A stretch of DNA of 64,000 bases from Enoplosus armatus (lineage: Eukaryota > Chordata > Actinopteri > Centrarchiformes > Enoplosidae), in the NCBI RefSeq assembly GCF_043641665.1, contig NC_092185.1, positions 26,254,629 through 26,318,628 on the forward strand. The letters run 5' to 3'. The position numbers and the translations under genes are program-made. The notes below the pieces were generated by a model. The model was not told the DNA's origin, did not search any database, and worked only from the letters and a program-made list of their open reading frames with translations. Of this stretch, positions 25,741-37,440 are shown in pieces (the first letter of the stretch is position 1; the number at the start of each line of letters is the position of its first letter).

Positions 25741-27040
25741 GCAGTAACTTATTGGATCTTTACATTATCCAGGAGAATCCCATGTTTCTATGTTAAGTAA
25801 CATTAAGGATATCGTTTACAGGAGTCACAGAACTAATGGCTCATTAATTTCCTGGAACAGCTGGCCACGGTACTGTTCTCCTACTGGAATAAGGGGAAAT
25901 AGTGCATGTGTCGGGGACTATTTTCACAGTCTTTGGACAGTGGAAGGAAACCAAAACACCCGGAGGAAAACAATACAGAGACAAGGAGAACATGGAAACT
26001 TCACACAGAAAGAGCTGCAGTACAGCAATAAATCCTATCTATCATGAAGGTTCTAATGTTCAGTTTTTGTTTCAACTGTTTGGGAGCAATGTTGAAATAT
26101 ATATATTTCATTCCATCAAGTGAAAGGAAAGGAGAGTGGGTGAATGAAGAACACAGCAGCAAAGTGCGTTGTCCTAAACCACTGAAACACATTCCTGAAA
26201 TGTCCTTCAATGAAATAAAAACATATGACAATTGTGTGTTTCCATTTTTGCCGCATGACCCAAATTCTTTGGCTGGTTCAACCCTAACCAATGAAGAGGT
26301 TCCTCGTACGATTGCATGTAGAAAGAGATAAATTGCGCTCAGAGTTTTGCTATCTGGACTAAGAGACTTAAGTCTTTGAAAACTTTGTGTGTGATTCTGC
26401 TATCCGTTGTGGTGTCTTTTTAATGCTACTGCTAAGAGTTGCCAAATTGTTTTAATTTTTTAAATGTTTCTTATTTATAAAGCCAAAAATAACCTCGCAC
26501 CTTATTCATCAAAACATCAATCAAAGATTCTAAAAATGACTATATTACTATAGTTTTATGTTCCAGCTGCTTTCTGCGTAATACCCGCCCTCTTGATTTT
26601 TTAGGGGAATTAAAGACTACTTATTATTTATTTTTAATATTTTGTTAGTCTCTCTCTCTCTCTCTCTCTCGCTCCGTGTGTGCGTGTGTTTACGTTCAGA
26701 ATCAAGTTAGCGAAATCCAGCTCTAACACCGGAAACACATGTTTTAAAGTAAGAGCAGTACATTTCCTAGTTTAATTGGCAATAGGTACAATAAAAGACA
26801 TTTCTTTCATACACATTCATTCTTGACGACTTCCCATCATATTCGTAGGTGAGTGAAAACAACATACGTCTAATAAACGAAAGTCACCAGTCCAGGCCTA
26901 TGAAATATCCCAAAACCTGGATCCGGTTTTCCAGTGTAACGTCTCAATAATTTGTGCAACAGAAATGACATTATATTTACTCTATCTCTAAATGTAGCTG
27001 GAAAGTAGGTCTTTTTGTAAACTAATGTGGGTGAATTGAC

Positions 27041-27566
27041 CCTTTAAATATAGTGTTTTGACGTGCGCTTCGGCGATTGATGAAACTATTGTGCACTTTT
27101 ATTTTGAAATCTGTGGCCGGACGTGGTATCATCTCATGCTGATTGGTCTGACGCGGGTGCGCTGATAAAGCGGCGCAGCGGTGGGGTGTCGGTTGTAAAC
27201 TTGCCTCCTTCTGCCGGTGCGAAGAGCGCTGCTCCTCCGGTGTGTCCTGTAAGTCCGTCTTGTGTAACAAAAGAGAGCAACTTATAACCCGACGGAAAAA
27301 GGAATTAAACTAAGCCATTGACACAACGGAGACAAACTGGGAAGCATACAATTTACTACATTTCCCGTAACTAAGGTTATTTCAACCTGTAACTAGAGGT
27401 AACAAGTCAAAAGAAAGTTGGAAGACGGTTTTGTGTACAAAATGTGGAGCGGCTCGTAATTTGTTTCGAGTTAGCCAAGTCGAAGCTTATTTTAAGGCGC
27501 ATCACCGCAGTGGCAAGAAGGAAATAGCTGAAACAGACGCAGAGTGCTAGAGGCAGGGCGAAGTAA
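27041..27566 (+). promoter_or_regulatory. Candidate ccnd1 promoter and 5' UTR
   Basis: Sequence immediately upstream of the ccnd1 start. It contains an inverted CCAAT box (GATTGG, about 27139-27145), a TGACGTGC half-CRE-like site (about 27059) and GC-rich sequence at 27150-27240. There is no TATA box. A non-canonical, GC-rich promoter is usual for cyclin D1. The transcription start cannot be placed from sequence. Confidence 0.35.
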
Positions 27567-27770
27567 ATGGAACCTCAGTTGTTGTGCTGTGAGGGGGACA
27601 GGCCTGCCATCCGGAGGGCCTACCGGGACTCCAACCTGTTGACCGACCGGGTCCTGCACGCTCTGTTGCGGGCAGAAGACAAGTACCTCCCTGCTCCCAA
27701 CTACTTCAAATGCGTCCAGAGGGAGATAGCCCCGTACATGAGGAGGATAGTGGCCACCTGGATGTTGGAG
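27567..27770 (+). CDS. ccnd1: ccnd1 exon 1
   Basis: 68 codons from [12 protein letters not shown] to RIVATWMLE, with donor GAG|GTGAGT, phase 0. It encodes the LxCxE motif and the N-terminal helix. Confidence 0.95.
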
Positions 27771-30700
27771 GTGAGTTAAAGCCAATAATGACGTTGCGTG
27801 TTTTTGTACGAAGAAGAATCACGTTGTCCGAACTGGTATTTCAAAGTTCCTCTGCTTATCTGCGAAGTTATGTGCGTGGTGCACTAATGTCTTGTCTTTT
27901 TTTGTGAGTAATTGAGAGCTCCTGGTGTATTCGGCGTACAAGCTACAATATGTGTGACTTGACTGACAAACCGCAACTTTAGGAATACATTCAGACTGCC
28001 CACTAGCACCGCTATTGATTTTGTGGAGTGGACAGAGGCGAATAAAAGGTGTATGCAATTTTTTTTTTTCTTCCAAAGGTGAACGAAATGGATGCCGAAT
28101 CAAAGCTCCAGCCCTAAAGACCAGAAACTTGACAAGTTACATGTAATGTCGCCTCGCCGATAACAAACGAGCAGTATGTTTGGATTTTCAGCGGTGCTTT
28201 TCGATGGAGTTTGGAGCAACTGGATTGGCTTTCAAAGGCATAACAACAGCTTCACCGTGGGCACGATACTTGTCGATAACGTGCGTTTTTGTAACACCGT
28301 CGTAGCCGGTTAAGAAATCAGAAATGACGCTGCCGTGTGGCAAAATGGTCATCACAAGTCGTTTGCGGAGTTGACAAAGTGGATCATGGCGTCAACAAAC
28401 CCTTACCGACTCCTTCTTTGCTTGAATAAACTATTTCCGTGCGCTCGCGTGCCCGTTCAACCGCACGGACGACAATACGTATGTAAATTAAACAACCGGA
28501 GAATATTTAAAAAAATATATTTTTGTAAAATGCTGCGTGCTGACAGTCTACGCCGACCACGCGCTGCCTTTGTGTTGGGGGGGGGGGGGCTTCGCGAGGA
28601 ACTTTGAGGTGCTCTCGTGGGGTTTTCTCAGGTCCTGCTAACGCTGTGTGTCGTTTCCACGGAGCTATAGCTAACATGTCTTAAACACATTGACATCGTC
28701 ACCTTTTTTTAACCTGTTTTTCTTACTTTCACTTAATGATATGAAACCGAAATAAAAACAACAAAAAAAAAACTAACAACAAATCCTCACGTTAATGTTT
28801 CATTTTAGTTGGTCATTGACTGAAATTATTATCCTAATCAATACATTTTCTGTCAATCAGTGAACTGGGTCTGGTTATTTTTGTGAAATGTTTGTGTGGA
28901 TTTCTTGATTTTTCTCATTGTCTTGACCGCAAATGACCAAACTACGCCATGTTGACATCATTGTAATCACTGCTGAGGCCTTTCGCATGCAGTGTGTGTG
29001 CAGTATGAATGAATTGTGCACACAATGAAGCATGTAGGTGTCATAGGGGGATGCACAGACCGGAACTGTGGGCATCTGCCGAAACTGATACCAAATTTGT
29101 TCAAAATCTTCTCTCCAAATTTTAGGCCAGGGATTGCCGTGGCACTACAATCCGAGCCGGCAGCCCCCTGTGACTTGCACTAATCTAACTGATAATGGCG
29201 ACAGTGAGTTGAAAACGGCAGCATTGTCGTCTGGTTTTTGTCCGTGCAGGTGTGTGAGGAGCAGAAGTGTGAGGAGGAGGTTTTCCCGCTGGCTATGAAC
29301 TACATGGACCGCTTCCTGTCGGTGGAGCCCACCAAGAAGACCCATCTGCAGTTACTGGGAGCTTCCTGTATGTTCCTGGCCTCCAAACTGAAGGAGACAA
29401 TCCCACTCACCGCTGAGAAACTCTGCATCTACACGGACAACTCTGTCACACTCACTCAGCTGCTGGTAGGTCATTCAGTAGCGACCGTCGCGATGAAATA
29501 CTTAGCAGGGACACTATAACACCGTGAATATGAAACAGTATGGCATCAGGTCTGCATGCTTTTGCTCAGATCAAGATTTCTCAGCAGCTACGGGCAATAT
29601 TGCTGTGGGTTTTATGGTCCTTTTTAGAGGATGGTTTTAGTAACCTCCTGACCTTTTTCCTATTGCCCCATCACAAGGCTAAAATATCCTTGACCAACAC
29701 TCCTATTAGGTTTTGATGACTCCACAAGTAGACCGCAAAAAATCCATCGCAATATTAATGTTAATCCCTGCATCTGTCTGTTTTGGATCACACTTGAACC
29801 TGGCCTCCTGTTCCTGTGTCCTCTTCCGCTCACAGCAAATGGAGCTGCTGGTTTTGAGCAAGCTGAAGTGGGACCTGGCCTCGGTAACCCCTCTCGACTT
29901 CATCGACCACTTCCTGTCCCAGCTGCCCGTCAAGAGAGAGAGCAGGCCCATACTCAGGAAGCACGCTCAGACCTTTGTGGCGCTGTGTGCCACAGGTATG
30001 CATGGGTCTACATTACACACATGGCCGTCTTTTTAATAAGGGGGTGACATTTGTCTTGGGTGGTGTTCCAGTTAGCACTACAAAGACAGCCACTTCAACT
30101 GAGGCGCTTTGCTAAGGCCATCCTGCAGCTGCAGTGTTCATTAAAACATCAAATATGAGAAATGGTGGAATGCTTGTAATCATTTCATATTTGCTTTAGG
30201 TTGACATAAGGAAGTTTGTTTTCATACATACTTGGGAAGTTAGAGAAGACACATATAGGACATGTACTGACCAATCTGATGACAGGTCAGCTGTACTAAC
30301 TTTGGGGGGCGAGGGGGGGGGGGGTCGAATTTATGTACCTGGGCGGGCCACCTAAGTAGAGCCTATGTATGGGAAACACTGGTGGAAACTCGATAGGGAA
30401 AAGAAGCTGAGGAGGCAATAAATCCCCTAATCTGAAACCAACAAACTTCATGAAAAATCAACAAAAGAAATACAGTACAGTTTCTAAAACAATAACTGGC
30501 CTTGTCCCATCATCACTGGGCTGATTCTACTATGGAAGTTTGAATTTTGAATGGTTTGGTTCTCTTTTATTGTCATCAGCTATTTAACACTGACGTTTCA
30601 TTACGATGCTCCGCAGATGTGAAGTTCGTAGCCAGCCCTCCGTCCATGGTGGCAGCAGGCAGCATGGTGGCAGCAGTGGAGGGCTTACAGATGAGAATGG

Positions 30701-31020
30701 TGGGCAATGCCATGATGTCTCAGAAACTGACAGAGCAGCTGGCGCAGACCATCAGGAGTGACCCAGTGGGTACATCTGTCCACGACATGATTAGCACACA
30801 CACACACACACACACACGCTCGCTGAAGTAAAACTAACCTGTGCTCTTGTCTCCTCAGGACTGCCTCAGGGCGTGTCAGGAACAAATCGAGTCGCTGCTG
30901 GCAACCAGCCTCAGGCAGGCACAACAGCAGCAACACTCAGTCACCATGGAAACTAAGAGCATCGTTGAGGGGCAGGACCTCTCAGCGACACCCACAGATG
31001 TCCGGGACATAAACATCTGA
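27567..31020 (+). CDS. ccnd1: Cyclin D1, five coding exons
   Basis: The regulatory cyclin of CDK4/6, which drives G1/S by phosphorylating Rb in the nucleus. Exons are 27567-27770, 29250-29465, 29836-29995, 30617-30765 and 30859-31020. All have GT-AG introns and keep frame, giving 296 aa (human is 295). It has the Rb-binding LLCCE (residues 5-9), the cyclin box from [20 protein letters not shown] through [20 protein letters not shown] (Lys114 corresponds to the CDK4-contact Lys112 in human), and [16 protein letters not shown] opening the second fold. The C-terminal [10 protein letters not shown] carries Thr287, equivalent to the GSK3-linked degradation site Thr286. Internal exon sizes 216, 160 and 149 are those of vertebrate cyclin D1. 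The start is chosen by the MEPQLLCCE match. Cyclin D2 and D3 fit less well: they lack the MExQLLCCE start and the SLRQAQQ tail. Teleost paralogues cannot be excluded. Confidence 0.95.
29250..29465 (+). CDS. ccnd1: ccnd1 exon 2
   Basis: 72 codons, [12 protein letters not shown] to NSVTLTQLL. Acceptor is GTGCAG and donor CTG|GTAGGT, phase 0. This is the core of the cyclin box. Confidence 0.95.
29836..29995 (+). CDS. ccnd1: ccnd1 exon 3
   Basis: 160 bp, [20 protein letters not shown] to [12 protein letters not shown]. Acceptor is CTCACAG; donor ACAG|GTATGC, leaving phase 1. It ends the first cyclin fold and begins the second. Confidence 0.95.
30617..30765 (+). CDS. ccnd1: ccnd1 exon 4
   Basis: 149 bp, [20 protein letters not shown] to TIRSDP. 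Acceptor is CCGCAG and donor CCA|GTGGGT, phase 0. The intron that follows is only 93 bp. Confidence 0.95.
30795..30818. repeat. (CA)n within ccnd1 intron 4
   Basis: A CA tract of about 24 bp within the 93-bp intron, which leaves little unique intronic sequence. Confidence 0.9.
30859..31020 (+). CDS. ccnd1: ccnd1 exon 5 (terminal coding)
   Basis: 53 codons plus [23 protein letters not shown] to [10 protein letters not shown]. Acceptor is CTCCTCAG. It contains the phosphodegron threonine and replaces the long acidic run of the mammalian protein with a Gln-rich and then sparser acidic segment. Confidence 0.95.
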   Translation, partial: DCLRACQEQIESLLATSLRQAQQQQHSVTMETKSIVEGQDLSATPTDVRDINI

Positions 31021-33060
31021 TCGAGTGCTTCCAGTCACGCTGCTGGGTGAGAGGAGAAGAAGAAGCCGGTTGAACTGATGAAGTGGGCGGCCATCTTTGA
31101 CACACACACACACAAACACAAAAAGCACACAAGGCTTTACTTTATGTGATGTGGCGTGTGAGTGTCTGGACTCAACAGTCTATGAGAACTGTTAATATGA
31201 AGTCCAGTATCAACTGTGGCTGGGGCCAGAAGGAGATGGCTGACTGGACGCCATCACGTCCGGGACATTGACAACCTTGCTAAGCCGACACCGAAGGAAT
31301 GGCAGAAAGAGTGCTCTGTGTTAAGTGTGGGTAACAGTTGGATGCACCCACCAAGGTGTCGTTTCAAGGCCCAGTGGGCCCCGTCTGAACCTACACCGCC
31401 TCCCCGAACTGAAACCGTGTAGCCTCAGAGACTAAGACTAACTGGTGCGTTCGCACATCCCTGGGCCCGTATTTATTAAACGTTTTAGGAATTGCATGTA
31501 AAGAATGCTCCAAAGAGCAAAAGGGAACAATAAGTGAGGTGTTCAGAGCAAAGTTGAGCATCTCAAGTGATCAACATGTGACATCCTATCGAATGCATCT
31601 GGAGAAAACAGTTTTTTAACAGTTTCATTCTGAATTATGTTTTGCTTCACATTACATATTATACATATTGCTGTATTTTACATTCAGTGTGTCGCAGAAG
31701 GTCGCACACTCTTTTCTGTGTCTGCACTGCAGCCACCGCACCAACCGTTCTTACATTTAAGAGCATTTGATTCAGTTGAAATATGAGTAATAGCTTGTCA
31801 GTGAAGGATTTTTACATTTACCTTCACTTTTTTTTTAGTAGTTTGATATCTACGGGCCTCTAACGGACAACAGAATGGTAAAAAAAACAGTGGGAAACGT
31901 CCCATGATATACACTACTCACAAAAAGTTAGGGATATTCAGCTTTCACATGAAGTCGATTCACATTGAGCAGAAATGAGGAATGAGATGAAGAAATTACC
32001 ATTGCATGCTTCTACTTAAATGCCCTACTTTCATGATATAATATCACTGTAGCATGAACTTTTTACATTTTCCATAAATTTCACCCGAAAGTCGAATATC
32101 CCTAACTTTTTGTGAGTAGTGTAGTTTACAGTATGAGCTGTGATGTTGGGTAGTCACATAACATCATCTGAAATTCTATGAGGTTGAGGCTCCTGTGGTA
32201 TTTGGCTAAAAAAAAAAAAATACCCTTTTAGTTTGTGGGAAACTGTCAAAAGATCAATTGAAAGGTGTTATAAACTGCCAAGCTGAAACCACTGTTATAA
32301 TGTGATGCAACGTAGTGCACGGCTTACACCACTAGAGGGAAGTCTGTCAGGAGGGACAGCAGATCAGACCTCCATTCTCAATTGTTTGGATTGTCATTTG
32401 AGATCATTTTATGCTCATGGTGACATGTCGCATTGCATTTTCTGCGTGGATTAGATGCAGAAAAAAGGCACAGGAACTGTTTTAAAGCATTACAAGGGAT
32501 TTTACTGATGGTTATGGAAGACTAGTGATTGAAGAAACTGATTTCTTTCCACCTTTAAGAAACTCCAGCCGAGGAGTTATGTCATTTAGAAGCTTCTGCA
32601 ACCCGTTTGTCAATCAGACAGGACTCAAAGAACTTGAAACCACACATACAGGAAGTATTTCTGTTCTCCTAGAAAAAGGGGATGACGCAGTACTAATTTT
32701 CTAAAGTAAGATATCAGGTGTACTACTCTTATTTTGCTTCTGGTATTTATTATTTGTTATCACTTGACTTGTACAGGAACTTTTACAGCAAACACTGGTT
32801 TGTTCTAAGAGTGTTTTTGTGGATTCAGCTGCTCTATTAACATTACCACACAATGGTCCCGTTTGAAGGTACTAATATTATGCCTCTTGAATAGAGAAGC
32901 CACAACTGAATTGCTGTACCTACATATTGGTATGATTTTTTTTTTTTTTTAAATGTTTAGGGTATTGCCCTATGATATAAGCTTCTATCAGGTTAAGCTC
33001 TATTTGGTGCTTTTTTTTTTTTTTTAAAGATGAATTAAAGACAAACTGTCTGATAAGAAG
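31021..33060 (+). other. Probable ccnd1 3' UTR
   Basis: About 2 kb of non-coding, fairly AT-rich sequence follows the stop. Cyclin D1 mRNAs usually have long 3' UTRs. An ATTAAA signal at 33034-33039 after long T runs is the best poly(A) candidate seen. A MITE sits at 31912-32121. The extent is inferred and would need transcript data. Confidence 0.4.
31912..32121. mobile_element. Tc1/mariner-type MITE, 210 bp
   Basis: Terminal inverted repeats of about 28 bp: the left begins CACTACTCACAAAAAGTTAG then GGATATTC, and the right is its reverse complement ending CTTTTTGTGAGTAGTG. It is flanked by TA on both sides (31910-31911 and 32122-32123), the target duplication of Tc1/mariner elements. There is no coding frame. 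The near-identical arms suggest recent activity. It lies about 890 bp after the ccnd1 stop codon. Confidence 0.9.
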
Positions 33061-35207
33061 ATCTAAAAGCCTGTTGGTGATGTTCTTATATCATTGTTTA
33101 TATTATTTCTGGGGCTATGTTGTGTGTTTGCTTCATTTTTACTGGCCCAAGCTAAAGCCACTAGTCCTAGTCTCACATAGCCAGACCTGTCTCCAAACTT
33201 TGCACGTAGTCGTTCTGAGATAGGGGGGGGGGGAACTTGCTCTGGCTTGTTTGTTTTTATTTTAAACCAATCACAATCGTCGATGCAGCGACGGTGCCCT
33301 TGCAAAATAGTGTCGGGGCCATTTTCAGCGTGTAGGCTGCTCCTCGGAACGGGTGCCTTTCTCAACAGTATGTCGTGTGACTCATATCTTTATATGAGCC
33401 CAATAGTTTTTTGAAAAATGATCTCATGATGTTGAATATTTATATATGTTTTAGCGGCCTTTAAGGAAGAGAGGGGTTTCAGTTAGCGATTAGCACACAG
33501 AGGAGCGAAGGCTGTAGAAGTCTTTAGACAGCGGACAGCTAAAAAAATACTAAAAAAAAATGACTTGAGAAGAGAGCGTAGTCACCATTTCAGTTCATAT
33601 TGTGCTTTGCTGCTTGCATACTACCGAACACATTTTCAAACAAATGACTGCAGAGCAACTGCCAGAGACAAGACTGCACACTTACACAGCCTAAATAGTC
33701 CAGAATGCAATATATCAATCATACTTCATTAATATTTCCCACCATGAACACACTTTATGCTCAAAACGCACAGCTCTCCTTTGATCTTCGATACTTATTA
33801 ATGTGTCCCTGTTACACCTTTTAAGCGACCTGAATGAAGGGGTGAAAGTTAGGGTCTCTCCGTAATCTCATGTACAGTACATCTGTTGCGACAGACACCT
33901 GGCAATATGATGCAGTCCAGTACACGCTGAGATTTGATCAAACAATTTGGTTTCAAAATTCAGACGATAGAACAGAGGCCTAACTCGGTGAAAATCAATT
34001 TCAGAGCATGTTGCGCCGTGTGTAAACATGTCCACGGAAAAGGTCTTTTCAAGTTCCACATGTAATGGACTGCAGTAGAATAGGGTGAGCTCGTCATGAA
34101 GTCATTATTCCCTCATCTCATACCTAATGTGAATGTAGCCCCCCCCCCCTCATTCATTTCAATGGGACCACTGTGTAACAACGCAGCCGGTGTGCGCACA
34201 ATCCCGGTAGATTACTTTGTAATGTTGACGCCATATGTCTAATGTTAACCTGGAGCTCATCCACACTTGGCTAAAAACGGTCATCACTCAACTTTCCAGG
34301 TCGCCCTCTAAAAGTACACATATAAGACGTATCTGACGCCTCTATCATCTGACTCTATGACCATGTCACACTATTTCCTCCTTTACTCCCAGCAGACAAA
34401 GAGTCATAAGCCCCACCCACAATATTAGAGACCTTTGTCACTTAAGGCCTAAATGTATGTAATGATTGACAGTCTCAAAGTCTTGCCTCATAAGCAGAAT
34501 GTTCCAAAGCTGCAGCCTTTTTTAGGACGAAATTGCATCATCAAGAAAACATTGTCCAGGAAACACAAAGAGGGACTCCCCCTCTTACTTCGGGCCAGAG
34601 CAATCCGTCTTTCTCTGGGAGGGAACTGCTTCGTGAGGACATGAGGACTAACTGATAAAATGTTTCAGCCTTGAACAAACAGGGACTTTGCTCCTTATTC
34701 TCAGAGAAGGGGGAAGACAAAGAAGTTATCGTCTAAGCTATGAGGAGTTAATCCCAAGTGCAATTTTATGAGTATTTCTATTTAAACTTTTAAAGCCATG
34801 AAATACAGCCTTTTACAGTCACATGAAATACAGCACAACGCACATTTGCCAAGAAGGAGCAGAAGAAAAACAAAACAAACAAACTCAAAACAGTAACAAG
34901 TGGCGATCTATGCACGCTGTGGAGTGTATTAGTTGCAATAGATGCAAACTGTAAATCCTTAACGTAATTAAACAACAGTAACAAAACAAAAGACATCATA
35001 TAGAAGCATTTTTTTCTTCCACAGATTGAAATGAAGAGAATGCGATTGACATCAAAAAATACATGGTGACAATTATTCTTAATGAACTTCACACTTAAAC
35101 ACTTTAACCTCCCAAAACTCACTGGTGGGGTCACAGAAACTCACACATTGTGCAGCCAATCATTGCTCACACTGTTTCCAAAGATATAAAATATGTCAGG
35201 CAGAATT
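33061..35207. other. Intergenic, no gene seen
   Basis: No recognisable gene or assigned repeat. G and C runs lie at about 33223-33232 and 34140-34149. Open frames here (up to 114 codons) show no motif. Confidence 0.45.
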
Positions 35208-35211
35208 TTAA

Positions 35212-35508
35212 AGGTCCCCTATAGTAGAAAGTGAGATGTCCATGTGTCTTGTTTGATCATAAAGCAGCTCTGGGTGCTGTATAAATACTGTGAAAGGATC
35301 AAAATGCTCAGTCCACGGAGAAACGCACACAGCCCGTATTCAGACACTGCGCCTTTAAACAAGCCGTCAGGACTTCCGTAAGGTTGTGATGTCACAACTA
35401 TACAGTTTGTCTAAATAAGGACTTTTTTGAACTGTGAATCCTGCAAAGCTCCTCTAGTGGAGTCCCAGAATAAAAATATAGAGCTGAAATGAGCAGAATA
35501 TGGGACCT
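35212..35508 (+). mobile_element. TTAA-flanked MITE, copy B
   Basis: Bounded by TTAA at 35208-35211 and 35509-35512, with termini AGGTCCC...GGGACCT forming short inverted repeats. This is the TTAA duplication pattern of piggyBac-like elements. The interior matches copy D (61645-62139), but about 200 bp of its middle is missing. Non-autonomous. Confidence 0.85.
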
Positions 35509-35512
35509 TTAA

Positions 35513-36714
35513 GGAAGATGTCATCTCAGTCCAACCACCATTATGTTTTGTTCATGCCGATCCCTGGGTGTTTTAGGCTTTTACACACATACTGTATACA
35601 AGAAGGCGTTAGAATCGAGTCCCTGTATCGCAGTATTTTTGGGTTGCCCCCCTTTTACTCCCGACCCAGAGACTTATTCTAACTAAGTTGTCTCCTTGAA
35701 CACCAATTTTCCATGATAGGTATATATTTAACATGTTTATGTGTTGTTATATTTAGTTTTGTATCTACATGTTTGGTAGTGTAGTCTGCAACCGCTGTGT
35801 AGACCCTTGGAGATTTTGACCATGATTACGATAAATAAAGCGGTAAAAACAAATTGATTAAAAAGTAAAGAATGGCCCCACTTGAAAGTACCCTCTGGGA
35901 ATCTCAAGGAGAGGAATGCCAACAATGGTTTTTAAAGTCACATATTTCAGTGCTATTATTTTAATTTATTGTCACGATTTAAATGCCAATATCAAGTATT
36001 TAGTATCAGTTACACTTCACAATTCAGTTACCTGTAAGATTCAGATTATTATGGCTATGATTTGCTTCCATCTAGACGATTAGAAAATTCACTTTCACCC
36101 TTTCTAAATATCTGTGGATGCCAGAGAAAGAGATATGGTGTGAGTTTGAGGTTCCACCCTGGTATAGGAAAACGATGTATACATGTTATCACCATATGTT
36201 GAACAACTGAGTATTTACACCTCCAGCAGACTACAGAGCAGTATTAGCATTCAGTCAGAGGTGTGGCTGTGTCCAGCTGACAAAATGTTAAGTCCAACAT
36301 TCACTCTCCTTCAGCTCTGGTTCACTCTGGTTTTAACTCCTGAGAAAAATACCTGCCTCTTTAGCTGCTAAGTGCTCCGCTATGCTCACCAGCTTGATGC
36401 TAACTGTGTCTATCTGCTGTTTACTGCTGTGCAGGTAGTGTACAGTTGCTTTACCAGAGCTTTTTCCACTGAAAACGGCTGCCTGCTGCTGGAAAACAAG
36501 CCTGATAAGAGCTGAGAGTGAACCAAAACAGTAAAGTTGTGAGCTGTAAAACCAAAACAATGAGCTCAAAGGGGCTAAAAAGGCGAGTGCTGAGGGGGAC
36601 TGCAGAGTTGGCGATAGTTCTCTGTGGGTTTGTCACTCTGAGTAATTCTTCAAACATTACACATAGTAATTTTATCTATCGTTACTGTGAAAATATTGGT
36701 TAGTGCAGCTTTAA
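35513..36714. other. Intergenic with probable dispersed repeat, no gene seen
   Basis: About 36180-36700, including TTTAGCTGCTAAGTGCTCCG, GCTTTTTCCACTGAAAACGG and CTGCCTGCTGCTGGAAAAC, reads like a dispersed repeat I associate with fish genomes; its class is unknown to me. No coding signal. Confidence 0.4.
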
Positions 36715-36904
36715 ATATCCCGTATTGTAGAAGGTTCCATGTCTTGTTTGACTATAAAGCAGCTCTAGGTCCTGTATAAATACTGTGGAAGTATCAAAAC
36801 ACTCCACAGTCCACAGAGAAACGCACACAGCCCGTACTCAGTCACTGCGCCTTTTAAACGAGCCGTCAGGACTTCCGTAAGGTTGTGATGTCACAACTAT
36901 ACAG
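36715..36904 (+). mobile_element. TTAA-flanked MITE, copy C, truncated
   Basis: Starts after TTAA (36711-36714) and matches copies A, B and D up to GATGTCACAACTATACAG. It stops there and abuts the LINE fragment at 36905. The right half is missing. Confidence 0.75.
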
Positions 36905-37440
36905 ACGGTCCACTCCCGCTCCCTCCAACTTCACCCTCAGCAGTGCTGGCTGGATGGTGTTGAAGGCGCTGGACAAGTCCAGGTTTTCCAGGTGGGAAAG
37001 GGATCTGTGTAGTAGGTAGATGACATCTTTTCCATGTCCAGAGATCTTCTTAAGTCCTCTCCAGACATCCCTGATGTTCCTCCAGTTTCCTCCTGTAGCT
37101 CTCTCCTTGCCCTTCCTTATATGTTGCCGGAGCCGCTTCTGGATGTCCCCCACTAGATCCTCAACATGCAGCCTGGTGAATTCTGTATATTCTGGGTCGG
37201 TTGCACTGTTAGCTGCAACAGTAATAGACTTGGACAGCTGCTCTTTGTCCCCCGACCTAAAGGCCCTCTTCTTCTCATTCAGCAGGGCCTTAATGTCGGG
37301 GGTCACCCAGGGTTTGTTGTTGGGAAAACACCGTACCTTCTTGGAAGGCACCGTATTCTCCACACAGAAGTTGATATCGTCCGTAAAGCTGATCCCAAGT
37401 GTAAACAATGGATCCGTGAATGAATGAGTTTCCCGAAGGC
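36905..37440 (-). mobile_element. Internally deleted LINE fragment
   Basis: Minus-strand open frame: NKPWVTPDIKALLNEKKRAF (endonuclease-RT linker), then NIRDVWRGLKKISGHGK. It continues without a break into LLHRSLSHLE and LDLSSAFNTIQPALLRVKLE, the latter being an RT-domain block. In fish LINEs more than 100 residues normally separate these blocks, so this copy carries an in-frame internal deletion. Most of the RT, including its catalytic box, is absent. The clade is probably L2/CR1-like. Confidence 0.75.

Larger units (their letters stand above)
23253..27040. other. Intergenic, no assigned gene
   Basis: Contains the coding-like remnant at 24700-25440 and a dispersed repeat at 25500-25740, with a (CT)n tract at 26648-26671. 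The remaining sequence shows no recognisable gene. Confidence 0.45.

Noticed and set aside
27567..31020. Cyclin D2 or D3 identity
   Set aside because: The MExQLLCCE start, [17 protein letters not shown] and TPTDVRD tail and the exon sizes fit cyclin D1 better.
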